A stretch of 64,000 bases of DNA, taken from the NCBI GenBank assembly GCA_019752295.1, contig JAIEMK010000016.1, positions 22,876-86,875 on the forward strand, written 5' to 3'. Position 1 is the first letter of the stretch; every line of letters starts with the position of its first letter. A model generated the notes under the pieces. The model was not told the DNA's origin, searched no databases, and saw nothing but the letters and a program-made list of their open reading frames with translations. This DNA is from Chitinophagaceae bacterium. Lineage in GTDB: Bacteria; Bacteroidota; Bacteroidia; Chitinophagales; Chitinophagaceae. The position numbers and the translations under genes are program-made. Of this stretch, positions 1 through 9,070 are shown piece by piece.

Positions 1-61
1 ATTTACGGTAAAACGATTTCAGGGGAAAAACTGTTTTAAACATTTATTCGATTCAAATGTC

Positions 62-69
62 TAATTTTG
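62..69 (+). promoter_or_regulatory. Putative -7 promoter box of the PspC-like gene
   Basis: TAATTTTG matches the Bacteroidota TAnnTTTG -7 consensus and lies 40 bases upstream of the ATG. No clear -33 TTTG was identified, so this is a single-box call. Confidence 0.35.
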
Positions 70-109
70 CAGTTATCAGCTTCCCCCCTCACTTTAAAAA
101 ACGAACATC

Positions 110-331
110 ATGCAAAAAATTCGCGAAAACATTGAGATGCAAGCGTTTGGGGTTTGTTCAGCAATTGGAGAAAAATTTGGAATTGCAAGCTCTAAAATAA
201 GGATGTGGTTTATTTACATTTCGTTTCTTACCCTGGGCTCGCCCATTCTGATATATATGATATTGGCTTTCCTGATCAACATCAAGAATTATATCATGGC
301 GGGAAGAAGAAACCCGATCAAAAACTGGTAA
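110..331 (+). CDS. PspC domain small membrane protein
   Basis: This 73-residue protein resembles the PspC family, small membrane proteins linked in other bacteria to envelope stress. The N-terminal part carries a GVCSAIGEKFGI stretch, typical of the amphipathic PspC start. A hydrophobic segment at about residues 33-57 follows, with a short basic tail. It has a single-domain length. It is monocistronic, convergent with kdsA downstream, and has a TAnnTTTG box upstream. The family call rests on motif resemblance and the exact role is not known from the sequence. Confidence 0.7.
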   Translation: MQKIRENIEMQAFGVCSAIGEKFGIASSKIRMWFIYISFLTLGSPILIYMILAFLINIKNYIMAGRRNPIKNW

Positions 332-344
332 TACTAAACACAAA

Positions 345-1169
345 TTATAGTACTGCTTTCCGAAGTTTAACTAATTGCTCCAGCAATGGCTCTAAAAGGT
401 CTAGGCGCAGCATATTGGCTCCATCACTTTTTGCAACTGCGGGGTTGGGGTGTGTTTCTATAAATAATCCATCGGCTCCTGTGGCAATTGCGGCTTTTGC
501 AATCGTACCAATTAGTTGTGGATTGCCCCCTGTGATTCCGGATGTTTGATTGGGTTGCTGCAAAGCGTGCGTACAATCCATGATCACGGGCGTTTGGTGT
601 TCTTTCATCCAGGGAATATTTCTGTAATCAACCACCAGATCTGTGTATCCGAATGTATTTCCTCGCTCTGTTAACATCACCTGCTCGTTTCCTGCTTTTC
701 TGATTTTATCTACTGCAAATTTCATGGAGGGACCGCTCAAAAATTGTCCTTTTTTCACGTTCACAATCTTACCTGTTTCTGCTGCGGCAATTAATAAATC
801 TGTTTGTCGGCAGAGGAAAGCGGGGATCTGTAAAATATCGATGAAGGGTGCGGCCATTGCTGCTTCTTCGTGTGCATGTATATCGGATGTAGTGGGCAAC
901 TTAAAATGATCACCTACTTTTTTAATCAAACTCAATCCGTTGTCGTCGCCGATACCTGTAAATGAATTGGCACTTGTTCTGTTGGCTTTTCGATAGGAAG
1001 CTTTGAAAATATATGGAATTTCAAGTCGTTTACAAATGCCCGAAACCTTATCAGCAACCTCCATTACAAGTTCTTCATCTTCTACAACGCAAGGCCCAGC
1101 AATCAAAAAAAAGTTATCCGGGTGATAGGTTTGATTTTTAAAAAGCCGGGTTAGAAAATCGGGCATCAT
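345..1169 (-). CDS. kdsA: 3-deoxy-8-phosphooctulonate (Kdo-8-P) synthase
   Basis: KdsA condenses phosphoenolpyruvate with arabinose 5-phosphate to give Kdo 8-phosphate, the first committed step towards the Kdo sugar of the lipopolysaccharide core. The 274 residues match the family length. Seen: the AGPCVVED active-site start at about residues 24-31, FKASYRKANRTS further on, a DIHAHEEA segment and a C-terminal IETHPNP motif, all characteristic of the DAHP/Kdo8P synthase TIM barrel. The start is an ATG-ATG pair, so residue 1 is uncertain by one codon. The Kdo transferase gene waaA is about 20 kb away in the same window. Confidence 0.96.
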   Translation of the reverse strand: MMPDFLTRLFKNQTYHPDNFFLIAGPCVVEDEELVMEVADKVSGICKRLEIPYIFKASYRKANRTSANSFTGIGDDNGLSLIKKVGDHFKLPTTSDIHAHEEAAMAAPFIDILQIPAFLCRQTDLLIAAAETGKIVNVKKGQFLSGPSMKFAVDKIRKAGNEQVMLTERGNTFGYTDLVVDYRNIPWMKEHQTPVIMDCTHALQQPNQTSGITGGNPQLIGTIAKAAIATGADGLFIETHPNPAVAKSDGANMLRLDLLEPLLEQLVKLRKAVL

Positions 1170-1286
1170 ATCAAAAGTTTTTATGGTAATGTGTTGTTAA
1201 TAATTGAGGGGCGAAAATAAGTGAAATGTGTCAGTATTAGTTTAGAAACAAGAAAAGATAACCACTGTTAGTCTCAAAGTAATATC

Positions 1287-1294
1287 TATTTTTG
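1287..1294 (+). promoter_or_regulatory. Putative -7 promoter box upstream of the epimerase gene
   Basis: TATTTTTG fits TAnnTTTG and ends 19 bases before the ATG. No convincing -33 element was seen. Confidence 0.4.
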
Positions 1295-1313
1295 CCACTT
1301 CAAAAATGAATAA

Positions 1314-2261
1314 ATGGCAAAAGACAAAATTCTGGTGATTGGTGCATCCGGGCAAATTGGTGTTGAACTTACACAGGCACTTCGTAAAATTTATGGAGCT
1401 GCAAATGTGGTTGCTTCTGATCTGCGCGAGGAAAATGAATTGCTAAAAGGCACGGGTCCTTATGTGAGTTTAGATGTGATGAATAAAGAAATGTTGCACG
1501 TGCAGGTGATTCGCCAGAACATTACGCAGATATATCTTTTAGCTGCGATTTTATCGGCTACCGGCGAAAAGAATCCGAATTTGGCCTGGCACCTGAATAT
1601 GCAGGGTTTATTGAATGTTTTGGATATTGCCCGCGAAGAAAAACTGCATAGGGTTTATTGGCCCAGCAGTATTGCGGTATTTGGTCCCACTTCGCCCAAA
1701 CAACTTTGTCCGCAACAAACCATTATTGAACCCATTACCGTTTATGGAATCAGCAAATATGCAGGCGAATTCTGGTGTAATTACTATCATCACCGATTTG
1801 GGGTTGACGTGCGCAGTATCCGTTATCCCGGACTGATTAGTTATAAGTCTGCACCCGGGGGAGGAACTACTGATTATGCTGTTGAAATTTATCACGAAGC
1901 ACTGGCTGAAAAAAAATACAATTGCTTTTTATCGGAGGATACTTATTTGCCGATGATGTATATGCCCGACGCGATTAGGGCTACGATGGAGTTGATGCAT
2001 GCGCCTGCAGAACAGATATCGATTCGTACTTCTTATAATATTTCGGGAATGAGTTTTTCGCCAAAAGAAATTGCAGCATCCATCAAAAAACATATCCCCG
2101 AATTTCAATTAAGCTGTGAGCCTGACTATCGTCAAACTATTGCCAATAGCTGGCCTCAGAGTATTGATGATACCATTGCCAGAAACGACTGGGGATGGAA
2201 GCCGGCTTATGATCTGGATAGAATGACAGCAGATATGCTGGAAAATCTATCAACAATATAA
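1314..2261 (+). CDS. NAD-dependent epimerase/dehydratase, L-threonine 3-dehydrogenase-like
   Basis: This is an extended short-chain dehydrogenase of 315 residues. The N-terminal Rossmann motif GASGQIG is at residues 10-16, Ser118/119 lie in a PSSIAVFG context and the catalytic YxxxK is at Tyr144/Lys148. The overall arrangement (DLREENE acidic stretch after beta-2, RYPGLIS, and a C-terminal WPQSIDD.A..DWGW motif) is that of SDR-type L-threonine 3-dehydrogenases, which oxidise threonine to 2-amino-3-ketobutyrate. No kbl (2-amino-3-ketobutyrate ligase) gene is adjacent, so substrate specificity is inferred from similarity only. It is convergent with the Rrf2 gene, with 18 bases between them. Confidence 0.8.
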   Translation: MAKDKILVIGASGQIGVELTQALRKIYGAANVVASDLREENELLKGTGPYVSLDVMNKEMLHVQVIRQNITQIYLLAAILSATGEKNPNLAWHLNMQGLLNVLDIAREEKLHRVYWPSSIAVFGPTSPKQLCPQQTIIEPITVYGISKYAGEFWCNYYHHRFGVDVRSIRYPGLISYKSAPGGGTTDYAVEIYHEALAEKKYNCFLSEDTYLPMMYMPDAIRATMELMHAPAEQISIRTSYNISGMSFSPKEIAASIKKHIPEFQLSCEPDYRQTIANSWPQSIDDTIARNDWGWKPAYDLDRMTADMLENLSTI

Positions 2262-2279
2262 TGAGAAGGAGCGTGCAAT

Positions 2280-2690
2280 TTATTTTGCAATAAGATCGGC
2301 CACCGTTTTATTTTCTAATATCGAAAGCATATTGTCGCGCACTTCTGCCATCACATGATTGAGGCCGCAATTTTTTTCATCGCAGTCTTTGCATTTCTTG
2401 TAAAAGTTCAGGCTTACACATGGCAACAATGCGATTGGCCCTTCTATCAGGCGGAGTATTTTAGATAAAGGAATTTTTTCGGGATCTAGTTTTAAAAAGT
2501 ATCCACCACCTTTTCCTTTTTTGCTTTCCAGCATGCCGGCTTTACGAAGCTCCAACAATATGTTTTCAAGAAATTTTAGCGGAATTTTTTTCTTCTTAGA
2601 TATCTCTGCAATTAATACCGGCGTATTAGGTTCCTGTTCTGCTAAGTATGTTAAAGCCTTAAATGCGTACTGTGTTTTTTTTGATAACAT
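2280..2690 (-). CDS. Rrf2 family transcriptional regulator
   Basis: This 136-residue DNA-binding regulator has the Rrf2/IscR layout: an N-terminal winged helix (about residues 1-65, with the wing GKGGGYFL) and a C-terminal cysteine patch at Cys91, Cys100, Cys103 and Cys108. Three of these could ligate an Fe-S cluster in the style of IscR or NsrR. The fourth cysteine is compatible with a redox role. The target is not evident. The gene lies tail-to-tail with the epimerase and about 130 bases upstream of the dapB stop, with no obvious operon partner. Confidence 0.9.
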   Translation of the reverse strand: MLSKKTQYAFKALTYLAEQEPNTPVLIAEISKKKKIPLKFLENILLELRKAGMLESKKGKGGGYFLKLDPEKIPLSKILRLIEGPIALLPCVSLNFYKKCKDCDEKNCGLNHVMAEVRDNMLSILENKTVADLIAK

Positions 2691-2825
2691 ATTGTTGTCC
2701 TTGTTAGGAATTTAAATCTGAAACCTTTTAAAAGAAAGCAACCGTCTTTACAAAAATTAGAAATATGTACAAGTTATCAAAATATTTGATTAGATGTTTC
2801 GTAATTCTTACCAGCCGAGGGAATT

Positions 2826-3542
2826 TTACAGACCCAGCACGTCTTTCATTCCAAAAATGCCTTTTTTATTTTGCAGGAATTCAGCAGCCAAAACGGCACC
2901 ACCGGCAAATCCAATTCGGTTATGTGCAGTATGTATGATCTCGATATCATCCACACTTGAAGTGTATTTAACGGTGTGTGTACCCGGAGCTGGATCAATT
3001 CTTTTAGAAACTATTTCCAAATCCGATGAATCAGTGCTTGCTTCGTTTACCCATTTTGTTTTTTGTGTAATAGATGCCAGTATCTGCTCTGCCAGAGTGA
3101 TGGCAGTTCCGCTGGGTGCGTCTTTTTTCTGGGTATGATGAATTTCTTCCATCACCACATCGTATTCGGGATGCTTGTTCATTAACAGCGCAACATATTT
3201 ATTGATCTCAAAAAAAAGGTTAACCCCAATGCTATAGTTGCTGGCATAGAGTAAAGCACCGTTTTGTTTTTGGCAGAATTCCTTTGCTTCCTCCCATCTT
3301 TCGAGCCAGCCGGTTGACCCGCAAACAACGGGAACGCCTAGTTCCAAGCATTTCATCACATTGTTAAAAGCACTATGAGGTCCGGTGAATTCGATGGCTA
3401 CATCGGCTTTTGAAATATTTTCCCGGTTAAATTCATCGGCATTGTTGATATCGATTTTCAAAACAATCTGGTGGCCTTTTTCCAGAGCGATGGATTCGAT
3501 TGCTTTTCCCATTTTACCGTAGCCAATCAATGCGATATTCAT
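2826..3542 (-). CDS. dapB: 4-hydroxy-tetrahydrodipicolinate reductase
   Basis: DapB reduces 4-hydroxy-tetrahydrodipicolinate with NAD(P)H in the lysine/diaminopimelate pathway. Seen: the N-terminal nucleotide-binding IGYGKMGKAI, CGSTGW at the cofactor site, and the signature HHTQKKDAPSGTA containing the catalytic His-His and the substrate-binding Lys. The 238 residues are typical of the short Bacteroidota form. It is the last gene of the minus-strand block parA-parB-DUF5683-dapB, an order common in Chitinophagaceae. Aspartokinase, which feeds the same pathway, is at 11.2 kb. Confidence 0.96.
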   Translation of the reverse strand: MNIALIGYGKMGKAIESIALEKGHQIVLKIDINNADEFNRENISKADVAIEFTGPHSAFNNVMKCLELGVPVVCGSTGWLERWEEAKEFCQKQNGALLYASNYSIGVNLFFEINKYVALLMNKHPEYDVVMEEIHHTQKKDAPSGTAITLAEQILASITQKTKWVNEASTDSSDLEIVSKRIDPAPGTHTVKYTSSVDDIEIIHTAHNRIGFAGGAVLAAEFLQNKKGIFGMKDVLGL

Positions 3543-3619
3543 GTTGTATATTTTTTTATGTGCGCCCTTTTAAGTTGGCCGTAAATTGTGCGTAAAAGTA
3601 AATTAAATCGGTAGAAATA

Positions 3620-4276
3620 TCATCTTACTTCATAAAGCTTGTGCTCAGGCTTTCGGGAAGTAAATGTAAATGTGAGTCCCGTACTTCTTGTAGTAGGATT
3701 AAAAGCGGGTTTCACTTGCATCGATAAATCACTACTCACATCAAATTCTTTTAAGTGCGCAAACACTGTGGCGTCAACAACATTCAAACCCCAAGCCAAT
3801 AAAAAGAAGAGTACGGAATAATCCCTATCTCTTCGAAATGAATTTCGATAACTCTGTAAGGATGCTGTGCTGAGATTCACTAATTGCGGATCAATCTGTT
3901 TCAGATCGGCAGTATCTGTTGGATCCACACTGGCTTTATATTTTGCTTCGTACGCAAATTTTGTTTTCTTGTACCAACTGGTATTGTAAACAAATAAGCC
4001 GACGGGAATACCCACTGCTGCATATACCAAAGGAATTTTCCAGTATTCTTTATTGTATGCCTGTCCCCAACCTGGTATCATTGCAGAGCGCCTTGTGGCT
4101 TTTCGCGGGTCGTGTTTTTTTACAGGAATACTATCAGATGCCCCCTTTTTTAAACTGTCTTTTTTTGCGGAAAGGGTAGTGGCAGTAACCCGTTTTGAGG
4201 TATCGGTTTGCGCAAACAACTTCCCCTGCATTGCTGCTAAAAAAAGAAAAAGTATCAAAAATCGAAATGCTTGCAT
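3620..4276 (-). CDS. DUF5683 domain protein
   Basis: This 218-residue protein has an N-terminal signal peptide (hydrophobic about residues 5-22, ending FAQ), a Lys/Ser-rich linker, then the DUF5683 core starting RRSAMIPGWGQAYNKEYWK with two hydrophobic segments (around LVYAAVGIPVGLF and VLFFLLAWGLNVVDA). The family is found in Bacteroidota. Its function is unknown to me. Its stop lies 78 bases from dapB and its start is 5 bases from the parB stop, so it is probably cotranscribed with parAB. Membrane or outer-envelope location is inferred from the signal peptide. Confidence 0.8.
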   Translation of the reverse strand: MQAFRFLILFLFLAAMQGKLFAQTDTSKRVTATTLSAKKDSLKKGASDSIPVKKHDPRKATRRSAMIPGWGQAYNKEYWKIPLVYAAVGIPVGLFVYNTSWYKKTKFAYEAKYKASVDPTDTADLKQIDPQLVNLSTASLQSYRNSFRRDRDYSVLFFLLAWGLNVVDATVFAHLKEFDVSSDLSMQVKPAFNPTTRSTGLTFTFTSRKPEHKLYEVR

Positions 4277-4281
4277 CTGTA

Positions 4282-5205
4282 TTAACTGACTGTAACATTC
4301 ATCGCTTCCAAGATCTTATTCAACTCTTCCAGGGAATAATATTCGATGCTGATGCTGCCATAGCCTTTTTTATTGTGAGCCATTTTAACTTTCGTTCCAA
4401 AGTGTGAGGCTAAATTATCTTCTATTTTTTTATATGCAGGAGGAAGGTCCGACTTTAGTGAAGGTTTAACAACGCCACTCTTTTCTGCTTTATACATTTT
4501 CCGAACCAGCTCTTCTGTTTGACGAACATTCAGGCCTTTATTTTGGATTTCTTTATAAACAAAAAGTTGTTTGTCGATGGTATCAATATTCACCAACGCT
4601 CTTGCATGACCCATACTGAGGTTGCCATTACGCACAGCAAGCTGAATATCGGGAGGCAACTTTAACAGGCGAATATAATTGGTAACAGTACTTCTTTCTT
4701 TGCCCATTCTTTCTGCAACCTGCTCTTGAGAATAATTTAGTTCTTCCATCATGCGCTTATAGCTCAGCGCCACTTCCATTGCATTCAGGTTTTCTCTTTG
4801 CAGGTTTTCCAATAAAGCCAGTTCAAGTAATTGCTGGTCGTTTGCCTGACGTATATATACCGGCACATCTTTTAACCCTGCAATCTTTGATGCCCTGAAT
4901 CTTCGCTCACCTGCAATCAGTTGATATTTTCCGTTTGCAAGTTTTGATACAGTAAGCGGCTGAATAATATCGTGTATCTTGATGGATGCTGCCAACTCGT
5001 TTAATGCATTTTCATCAAAATCTTTTCTAGGCTGTTTTGGATTAATTGTAATCTCAGAGATCAGTAATCTATTGGTTGAGGTAACTTCTTCAACAATAGT
5101 GGTCTTTAAACTTCCTTCAGTAGTTTTTAAATCCGCGTCGATATTCTGCAATAAAGATCTAAGGCCTTTGCCGATCAAATCTTTATTATTTTTTGGTGTA
5201 CTCAT
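4282..5205 (-). CDS. parB: Chromosome partitioning protein ParB
   Basis: ParB binds centromere-like parS sites and works with ParA in chromosome segregation. The domain order is a low-complexity N terminus, the CTP/DNA-binding ParB core with IQPLTV and GERRFRAS, then a helix-turn-helix at MGKERSTVTNYIRLLKLP, followed by GHARALV. I chose the ATG at 5205. A TTG two codons upstream is the only longer option. ParA lies directly upstream with a 47-base gap. No perfect parS palindrome was found nearby. Confidence 0.95.
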   Translation of the reverse strand: MSTPKNNKDLIGKGLRSLLQNIDADLKTTEGSLKTTIVEEVTSTNRLLISEITINPKQPRKDFDENALNELAASIKIHDIIQPLTVSKLANGKYQLIAGERRFRASKIAGLKDVPVYIRQANDQQLLELALLENLQRENLNAMEVALSYKRMMEELNYSQEQVAERMGKERSTVTNYIRLLKLPPDIQLAVRNGNLSMGHARALVNIDTIDKQLFVYKEIQNKGLNVRQTEELVRKMYKAEKSGVVKPSLKSDLPPAYKKIEDNLASHFGTKVKMAHNKKGYGSISIEYYSLEELNKILEAMNVTVS

Positions 5206-5252
5206 TTTCAATTCTGGTTTCTAATATATTCTTTGAAGCACTACTGTTTGTA

Positions 5253-6053
5253 CTATTCAATAATTCTTTCTTGGTTACTCATTTTTGTGAGTCCGTTATT
5301 CTGTAATATTTCTTTTGCCAGATTAAGGTAATTAACAGCTCCCTTACTTTCGGCATCGTACAGTATAACAGGCTTGCCTACACTTGGGGCTTCACTTAAA
5401 CGGGTATTGCGATGAATGATGGTTGAAAAAACCATGTCGTCAAAATGTCGTCTTACTTCACTCACAACCTGATTGCATAAACGCAGGCGTCCATCGTACA
5501 TGGTCATCAAAATTCCTTCGATTTTTAATTCAGGGTTTAAGCGATTCTGAACGATCTTAATGGTATTCAATAATTTCCCCAAACCTTCCAACGCAAAAAA
5601 TTCGCATTGTACCGGAACTACTACACTGTCGGAAGCTACTAATGAATTTACGGTGATTAAACCCAATGAAGGAGAGCAGTCGATTACAACAAAATCGTAT
5701 TTATCTCTTACCGCATCCAAAATGCCCTTCATTACATTCTCGCGATTCGGATAATTAATCATTTCAATTTCGGCACCCACCAAATCAATATGTGAAGGAA
5801 GCAGATCAAGATTCGGAACATCGCTTTTTAAAATTACATCGGCAGCATGGGTATTATTTACCATACAGTCGTACAAACTATTTGTAATATTATGCAGATC
5901 AAAGCCAACGCCGGTAGTACTATTCGCCTGCGGATCCGCATCCACCAGCAATGTTTTGTATTCCAGCACAGCCAAACTTGCAGCCACGTTGATTGCAGTA
6001 GTTGTTTTTCCGACCCCGCCTTTTTGATTGGCAACGCCAATGATTATCGCCAT
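5253..6053 (-). CDS. parA: Chromosome partitioning ATPase ParA (Soj-like)
   Basis: This is a 266-residue ParA/MinD-superfamily ATPase. The deviant Walker A KGGVGKTT is near the N terminus (residues about 11-18), with DADPQANST as the A' motif and a VVIDCSPSLG Walker B. The length matches Soj-type chromosomal ParA without an N-terminal DNA-binding extension. It is first in the block with parB, DUF5683 and dapB, and transcribed from about 6.06 kb. It uses ATP-dependent nucleoid binding to position ParB-parS complexes (family knowledge). Confidence 0.96.
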   Translation of the reverse strand: MAIIIGVANQKGGVGKTTTAINVAASLAVLEYKTLLVDADPQANSTTGVGFDLHNITNSLYDCMVNNTHAADVILKSDVPNLDLLPSHIDLVGAEIEMINYPNRENVMKGILDAVRDKYDFVVIDCSPSLGLITVNSLVASDSVVVPVQCEFFALEGLGKLLNTIKIVQNRLNPELKIEGILMTMYDGRLRLCNQVVSEVRRHFDDMVFSTIIHRNTRLSEAPSVGKPVILYDAESKGAVNYLNLAKEILQNNGLTKMSNQERIIE

Positions 6054-6111
6054 AAAATCTTCCGTTTGTCTGCTATTTGCAGAGCTATATTTAATAAATC
6101 AGGTTTCAATT

Positions 6112-6792
6112 CTAAATCGATACAGTAGCTCCGATTTCAGGCAATAATAAGCTTTTACCCGCTGATTCGAATGCAGATTGCGCTGCAGCAGTATCAATTT
6201 TTATTGCGTCAAAGGTATTATAGTGTACCCCAACTACTTTGTTGCAGGAAATAAAATTGCTGCAAATCATCGCATCGTCAATGCCCATGGTAAAATTGTC
6301 TCCGATCGGGAGCACCGCAAAATCGAGTTTCGACCAATTTGCAATTAATTTCATATCCAAGGTTAAGGCAGTGTCGCCACTATAATAAAAATTGCCTTCG
6401 TCGCTCATAAAAACAAAACCCATCGGATTACCTCCATAACTGCCATCCGGTAAACCGCTACTATGGTGCGCTACAACCGTTTTTACCATCCCAAAATCAA
6501 AATGCCATTTACCTCCCGTATTCATAGGATGGGTGTTGGCTACGCCATTTTTGTTTAACCATTCGTGAATCTCAAAATTGGCGACCACTTTGCAACCGGT
6601 TCTCTTGGCAATGCCGATGGCATCGGCAATATGGTCTCCGTGCCCGTGCGATATAAAAATATAATCCACTTCAAGCTCATTCACATCTACTGCCACTGCC
6701 AATTCATTAAAAGAAATAAAGGGGTCGAAAAGAATCCTTTTACCCTTAATTTCTACCGCAAAACAAGAATGCCCGTAATAACTGAGGTTCAT
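6112..6792 (-). CDS. UPF0173-type metal-dependent hydrolase (metallo-beta-lactamase fold)
   Basis: This is a protein of about 226 residues of the YtkL/UPF0173 metallo-beta-lactamase group. Seen: the N-terminal YYGHSCF, the metal-binding HGHGDHI, AHHSSG and a YSGDTALT segment. The physiological substrate is unknown for this family. I chose the ATG at 6792 because the longer reading begins with TTG at 6816 and family members start immediately before the YYGHS strand. It lies upstream of parA with about 58 bases between, and may be transcribed with it. Confidence 0.85.
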   Translation of the reverse strand: MNLSYYGHSCFAVEIKGKRILFDPFISFNELAVAVDVNELEVDYIFISHGHGDHIADAIGIAKRTGCKVVANFEIHEWLNKNGVANTHPMNTGGKWHFDFGMVKTVVAHHSSGLPDGSYGGNPMGFVFMSDEGNFYYSGDTALTLDMKLIANWSKLDFAVLPIGDNFTMGIDDAMICSNFISCNKVVGVHYNTFDAIKIDTAAAQSAFESAGKSLLLPEIGATVSI

Positions 6793-6984
6793 TTGTATTT
6801 TTATATTGGATGCCAAAAATACACTTTAGACCAGATCTTCGGAACAATATTATCTTATCATTGTTAACAGTAACCGGATTCGGAAATTATACGAATAATT
6901 ATTTTTTCTAATTCAAATTAATATATCCGGTTTTACAATAAAGTGGAACTGCATTCGTCTATCTATTAAATTAAAATTGCTCTT

Positions 6985-8232
6985 ATGAGAAATGCGGGTA
7001 CCTGGTGGATTATTGCAGTAATAATGTTATTACTTGACTTTTATGTGTATCAAGCTCTGAAAACCGTGACCCAAAACTCAGGCGAAAAAACCAGAATGTT
7101 TATTCACTTTGGCTATTGGTTGGTTTCGGCTGCGGGCTTGCTCCTGCTCCTGTCGTTCCCCTACATTCAATCTTTACAAAGTTCCAAACTATTCAGGAAT
7201 TATGTATTTGCCATTCTAATCGGATTATTTTTTGCAAAATTATTAGGCGCATTATTTTTTATGACAGATGATGTAAGAAGGGGATCGCTTTTGCTAATGA
7301 GCAAATTGTTTCCTAAAGCCGGAGCCCAATTTATGGGCGAAGCAAACAGCATTCCACGCTCCCTATTTTTAAGTTGGCTGGGTCTGGGAATGGGAGGCTC
7401 TTTGTTTGGAACATTATTATATGGATTCTCTAACAAATACAATTACCAGATCAAACGTGTAAAACTGGCTTATCATAATTTACCGGAAGCATTTAAGGGA
7501 ATGAAACTGGTACATATCAGCGATATCCATAGCGGTAGCTTTCAGAATAAATCGGCAGTAGACCACGGTGTGCAAATGGTATTGAAAGAAAATGCCGACC
7601 TGATTTTATTTACCGGCGATCTGGTGAACGACAGGGCAACGGAAATGCAGGATTATATGGATGTTTTTAACAAGCTGCAAGCACCCCTTGGTGTGTATAG
7701 CACACTGGGAAACCACGACTATGGCGACTATGTGGCATGGCCAAGCGAGGAAGCAAAAAAACAGAACCTGAACGACCTGAAAAAAGTACATGAGGAGCTG
7801 GGGTGGAGATTGTTGATGAATGAACACGTTTTATTGGAAAAAAATAACCAACATATTGCTTTATTGGGAATCGAAAACTGGGGTGCAAAAGGCAGGTTCC
7901 CAAAATATGGTAAGATGAAGGAAGCCTACCCCGGAACAGAACATATTCCTTTTAAGATTTTGATGAGCCACGATCCAAGTCATTGGGATGCAGAAGTAAA
8001 AACAACTTATCCCGATATCGATCTGATGCTGGCAGGGCATACCCATGGAATGCAATTCGGACTGGAGAATCCTTATTTTAAATGGAGCCCTGTTCAATGG
8101 ATGTATCGCCAATGGGCGGGTTTGTACGAAGATGGGAAACAGAAATTATACGTCAATCGGGGATATGGTTTTATCGGCTATCCTGGCAGAGTAGGGATCA
8201 TGCCCGAGATTACTGTCATTGAATTGGTATAA
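6985..8232 (+). CDS. Membrane-anchored metallophosphoesterase
   Basis: This 415-residue protein has four or so N-terminal hydrophobic segments (about residues 8-25, 42-60, 73-93 and 126-146), then a calcineurin-like phosphoesterase domain. The metal-binding motifs are in order: DIH at residues 180-182, GDLVND, GNHDYG, a lone His in MSHDPSHW and the C-terminal GHTHG. It resembles YkuE/YaeI-type phosphoesterases, some of which act on UDP-diacylglucosamine or other lipids. The substrate here is unknown. The catalytic domain probably faces away from the N-terminal anchor. It is monocistronic, preceded by a 168-base AT-rich gap. Confidence 0.9.
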   Translation: MRNAGTWWIIAVIMLLLDFYVYQALKTVTQNSGEKTRMFIHFGYWLVSAAGLLLLLSFPYIQSLQSSKLFRNYVFAILIGLFFAKLLGALFFMTDDVRRGSLLLMSKLFPKAGAQFMGEANSIPRSLFLSWLGLGMGGSLFGTLLYGFSNKYNYQIKRVKLAYHNLPEAFKGMKLVHISDIHSGSFQNKSAVDHGVQMVLKENADLILFTGDLVNDRATEMQDYMDVFNKLQAPLGVYSTLGNHDYGDYVAWPSEEAKKQNLNDLKKVHEELGWRLLMNEHVLLEKNNQHIALLGIENWGAKGRFPKYGKMKEAYPGTEHIPFKILMSHDPSHWDAEVKTTYPDIDLMLAGHTHGMQFGLENPYFKWSPVQWMYRQWAGLYEDGKQKLYVNRGYGFIGYPGRVGIMPEITVIELV

Positions 8233-8341
8233 TATCAGTACCCACTTACACATATTGGTTTATTAATTGCATTTTCCACTTTTTACTTTTTGTTTAAAAT
8301 TTTTGGCACGCGTTTGGTAAGGATGAATAAAACAATCGAAT

Positions 8342-8935
8342 ATGAAACATTTACTGATAGCAGTTTTAGTAGTAACAGGTTTTTCTTTGGGTGCAAATGC
8401 GCAAGCCGGCTTTCGTTTGGGAGTAAAAGGCGGTTTGAATCTGAACCAGTATGAGGGTCAGTCCTTCAATAACGGGTTTAAGTATGGATATCATCTAGGT
8501 GGATTTGCCGAAATAGATTTTTCCAAAAAAATAGGTGTTCAACCCGAAGTAATCTGGAGTGAGTCGAACACTACTTATTCTTCCGGATTTGCAAACCTTT
8601 ATCCATCTCTGGTGAATTCAGGAAACAATCAAAACGTAAAACTCAATTATTTAACAATTCCATTATTACTCAGATATAATGTGGGAAGCATGGTAACATT
8701 GCTTGCAGGTCCACAGTTTGGAATCCTGATGAATAAAGACCAAACCGTTTTACAAAATGGTCAGCAGGCTTTTGCAAGTGGCGATTTTGCACTAACAGCA
8801 GGGTTGCAATTTAATTTACAAACCCTGCGTATCTATGGCAGATACAGTGCAGGAATGAAGAACATTAATCAGATTGATCAAAGAGATAAATGGACTAACC
8901 AACAAATCCAGTTAGGAATTGGTTTAAAATTATAA
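8342..8935 (+). CDS. Outer-membrane beta-barrel protein (PorT-like)
   Basis: This 197-residue protein has a clear signal peptide (hydrophobic residues about 4-18, cleavage after ANAQA). The rest alternates polar and hydrophobic residues in short strands (FRLGVKGGLNL, YGYHLGGFAEIDF, LNYLTIPLLLRYN), typical of the small PorT/OMP_b-brl_2 barrels of Bacteroidota. It ends in a strand finishing with KL. The ligand or role is unknown. It is a single gene followed by a strong hairpin terminator at 8959. Confidence 0.85.
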   Translation: MKHLLIAVLVVTGFSLGANAQAGFRLGVKGGLNLNQYEGQSFNNGFKYGYHLGGFAEIDFSKKIGVQPEVIWSESNTTYSSGFANLYPSLVNSGNNQNVKLNYLTIPLLLRYNVGSMVTLLAGPQFGILMNKDQTVLQNGQQAFASGDFALTAGLQFNLQTLRIYGRYSAGMKNINQIDQRDKWTNQQIQLGIGLKL

Positions 8936-8958
8936 ATATAGTAATCCATGAAAAACCG

Positions 8959-8985
8959 AGGCATCCTTTTGGGTGCCTTTTTTTT
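8959..8985 (+). terminator. Rho-independent terminator
   Basis: AGGCATCC and GGTGCCT form a stem with one bulged base over a short loop, followed by a run of T. It serves the outer-membrane protein gene ending at 8935. Confidence 0.85.
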
Positions 8986-9070
8986 GAGGTTGATGGACGG
9001 GCAGATTAATTATTCTAAAGTGTTTAATTTGCAGGGGTATTTGTTAGTTGAATTATTTTAAAATTTTACC

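Noticed and set aside
205..549. 114-residue plus-strand frame across the PspC-like gene and kdsA
   Set aside because: Out of frame with the PspC gene, antisense to kdsA in its second half, and no domain.
2794..3138. 114-residue plus-strand frame opposite dapB
   Set aside because: Antisense to the conserved DapB signature region.
4282..6053. parS site near parAB
   Set aside because: No sequence close to the consensus palindrome TGTTNCACGTGNAACA was found by eye in this region.
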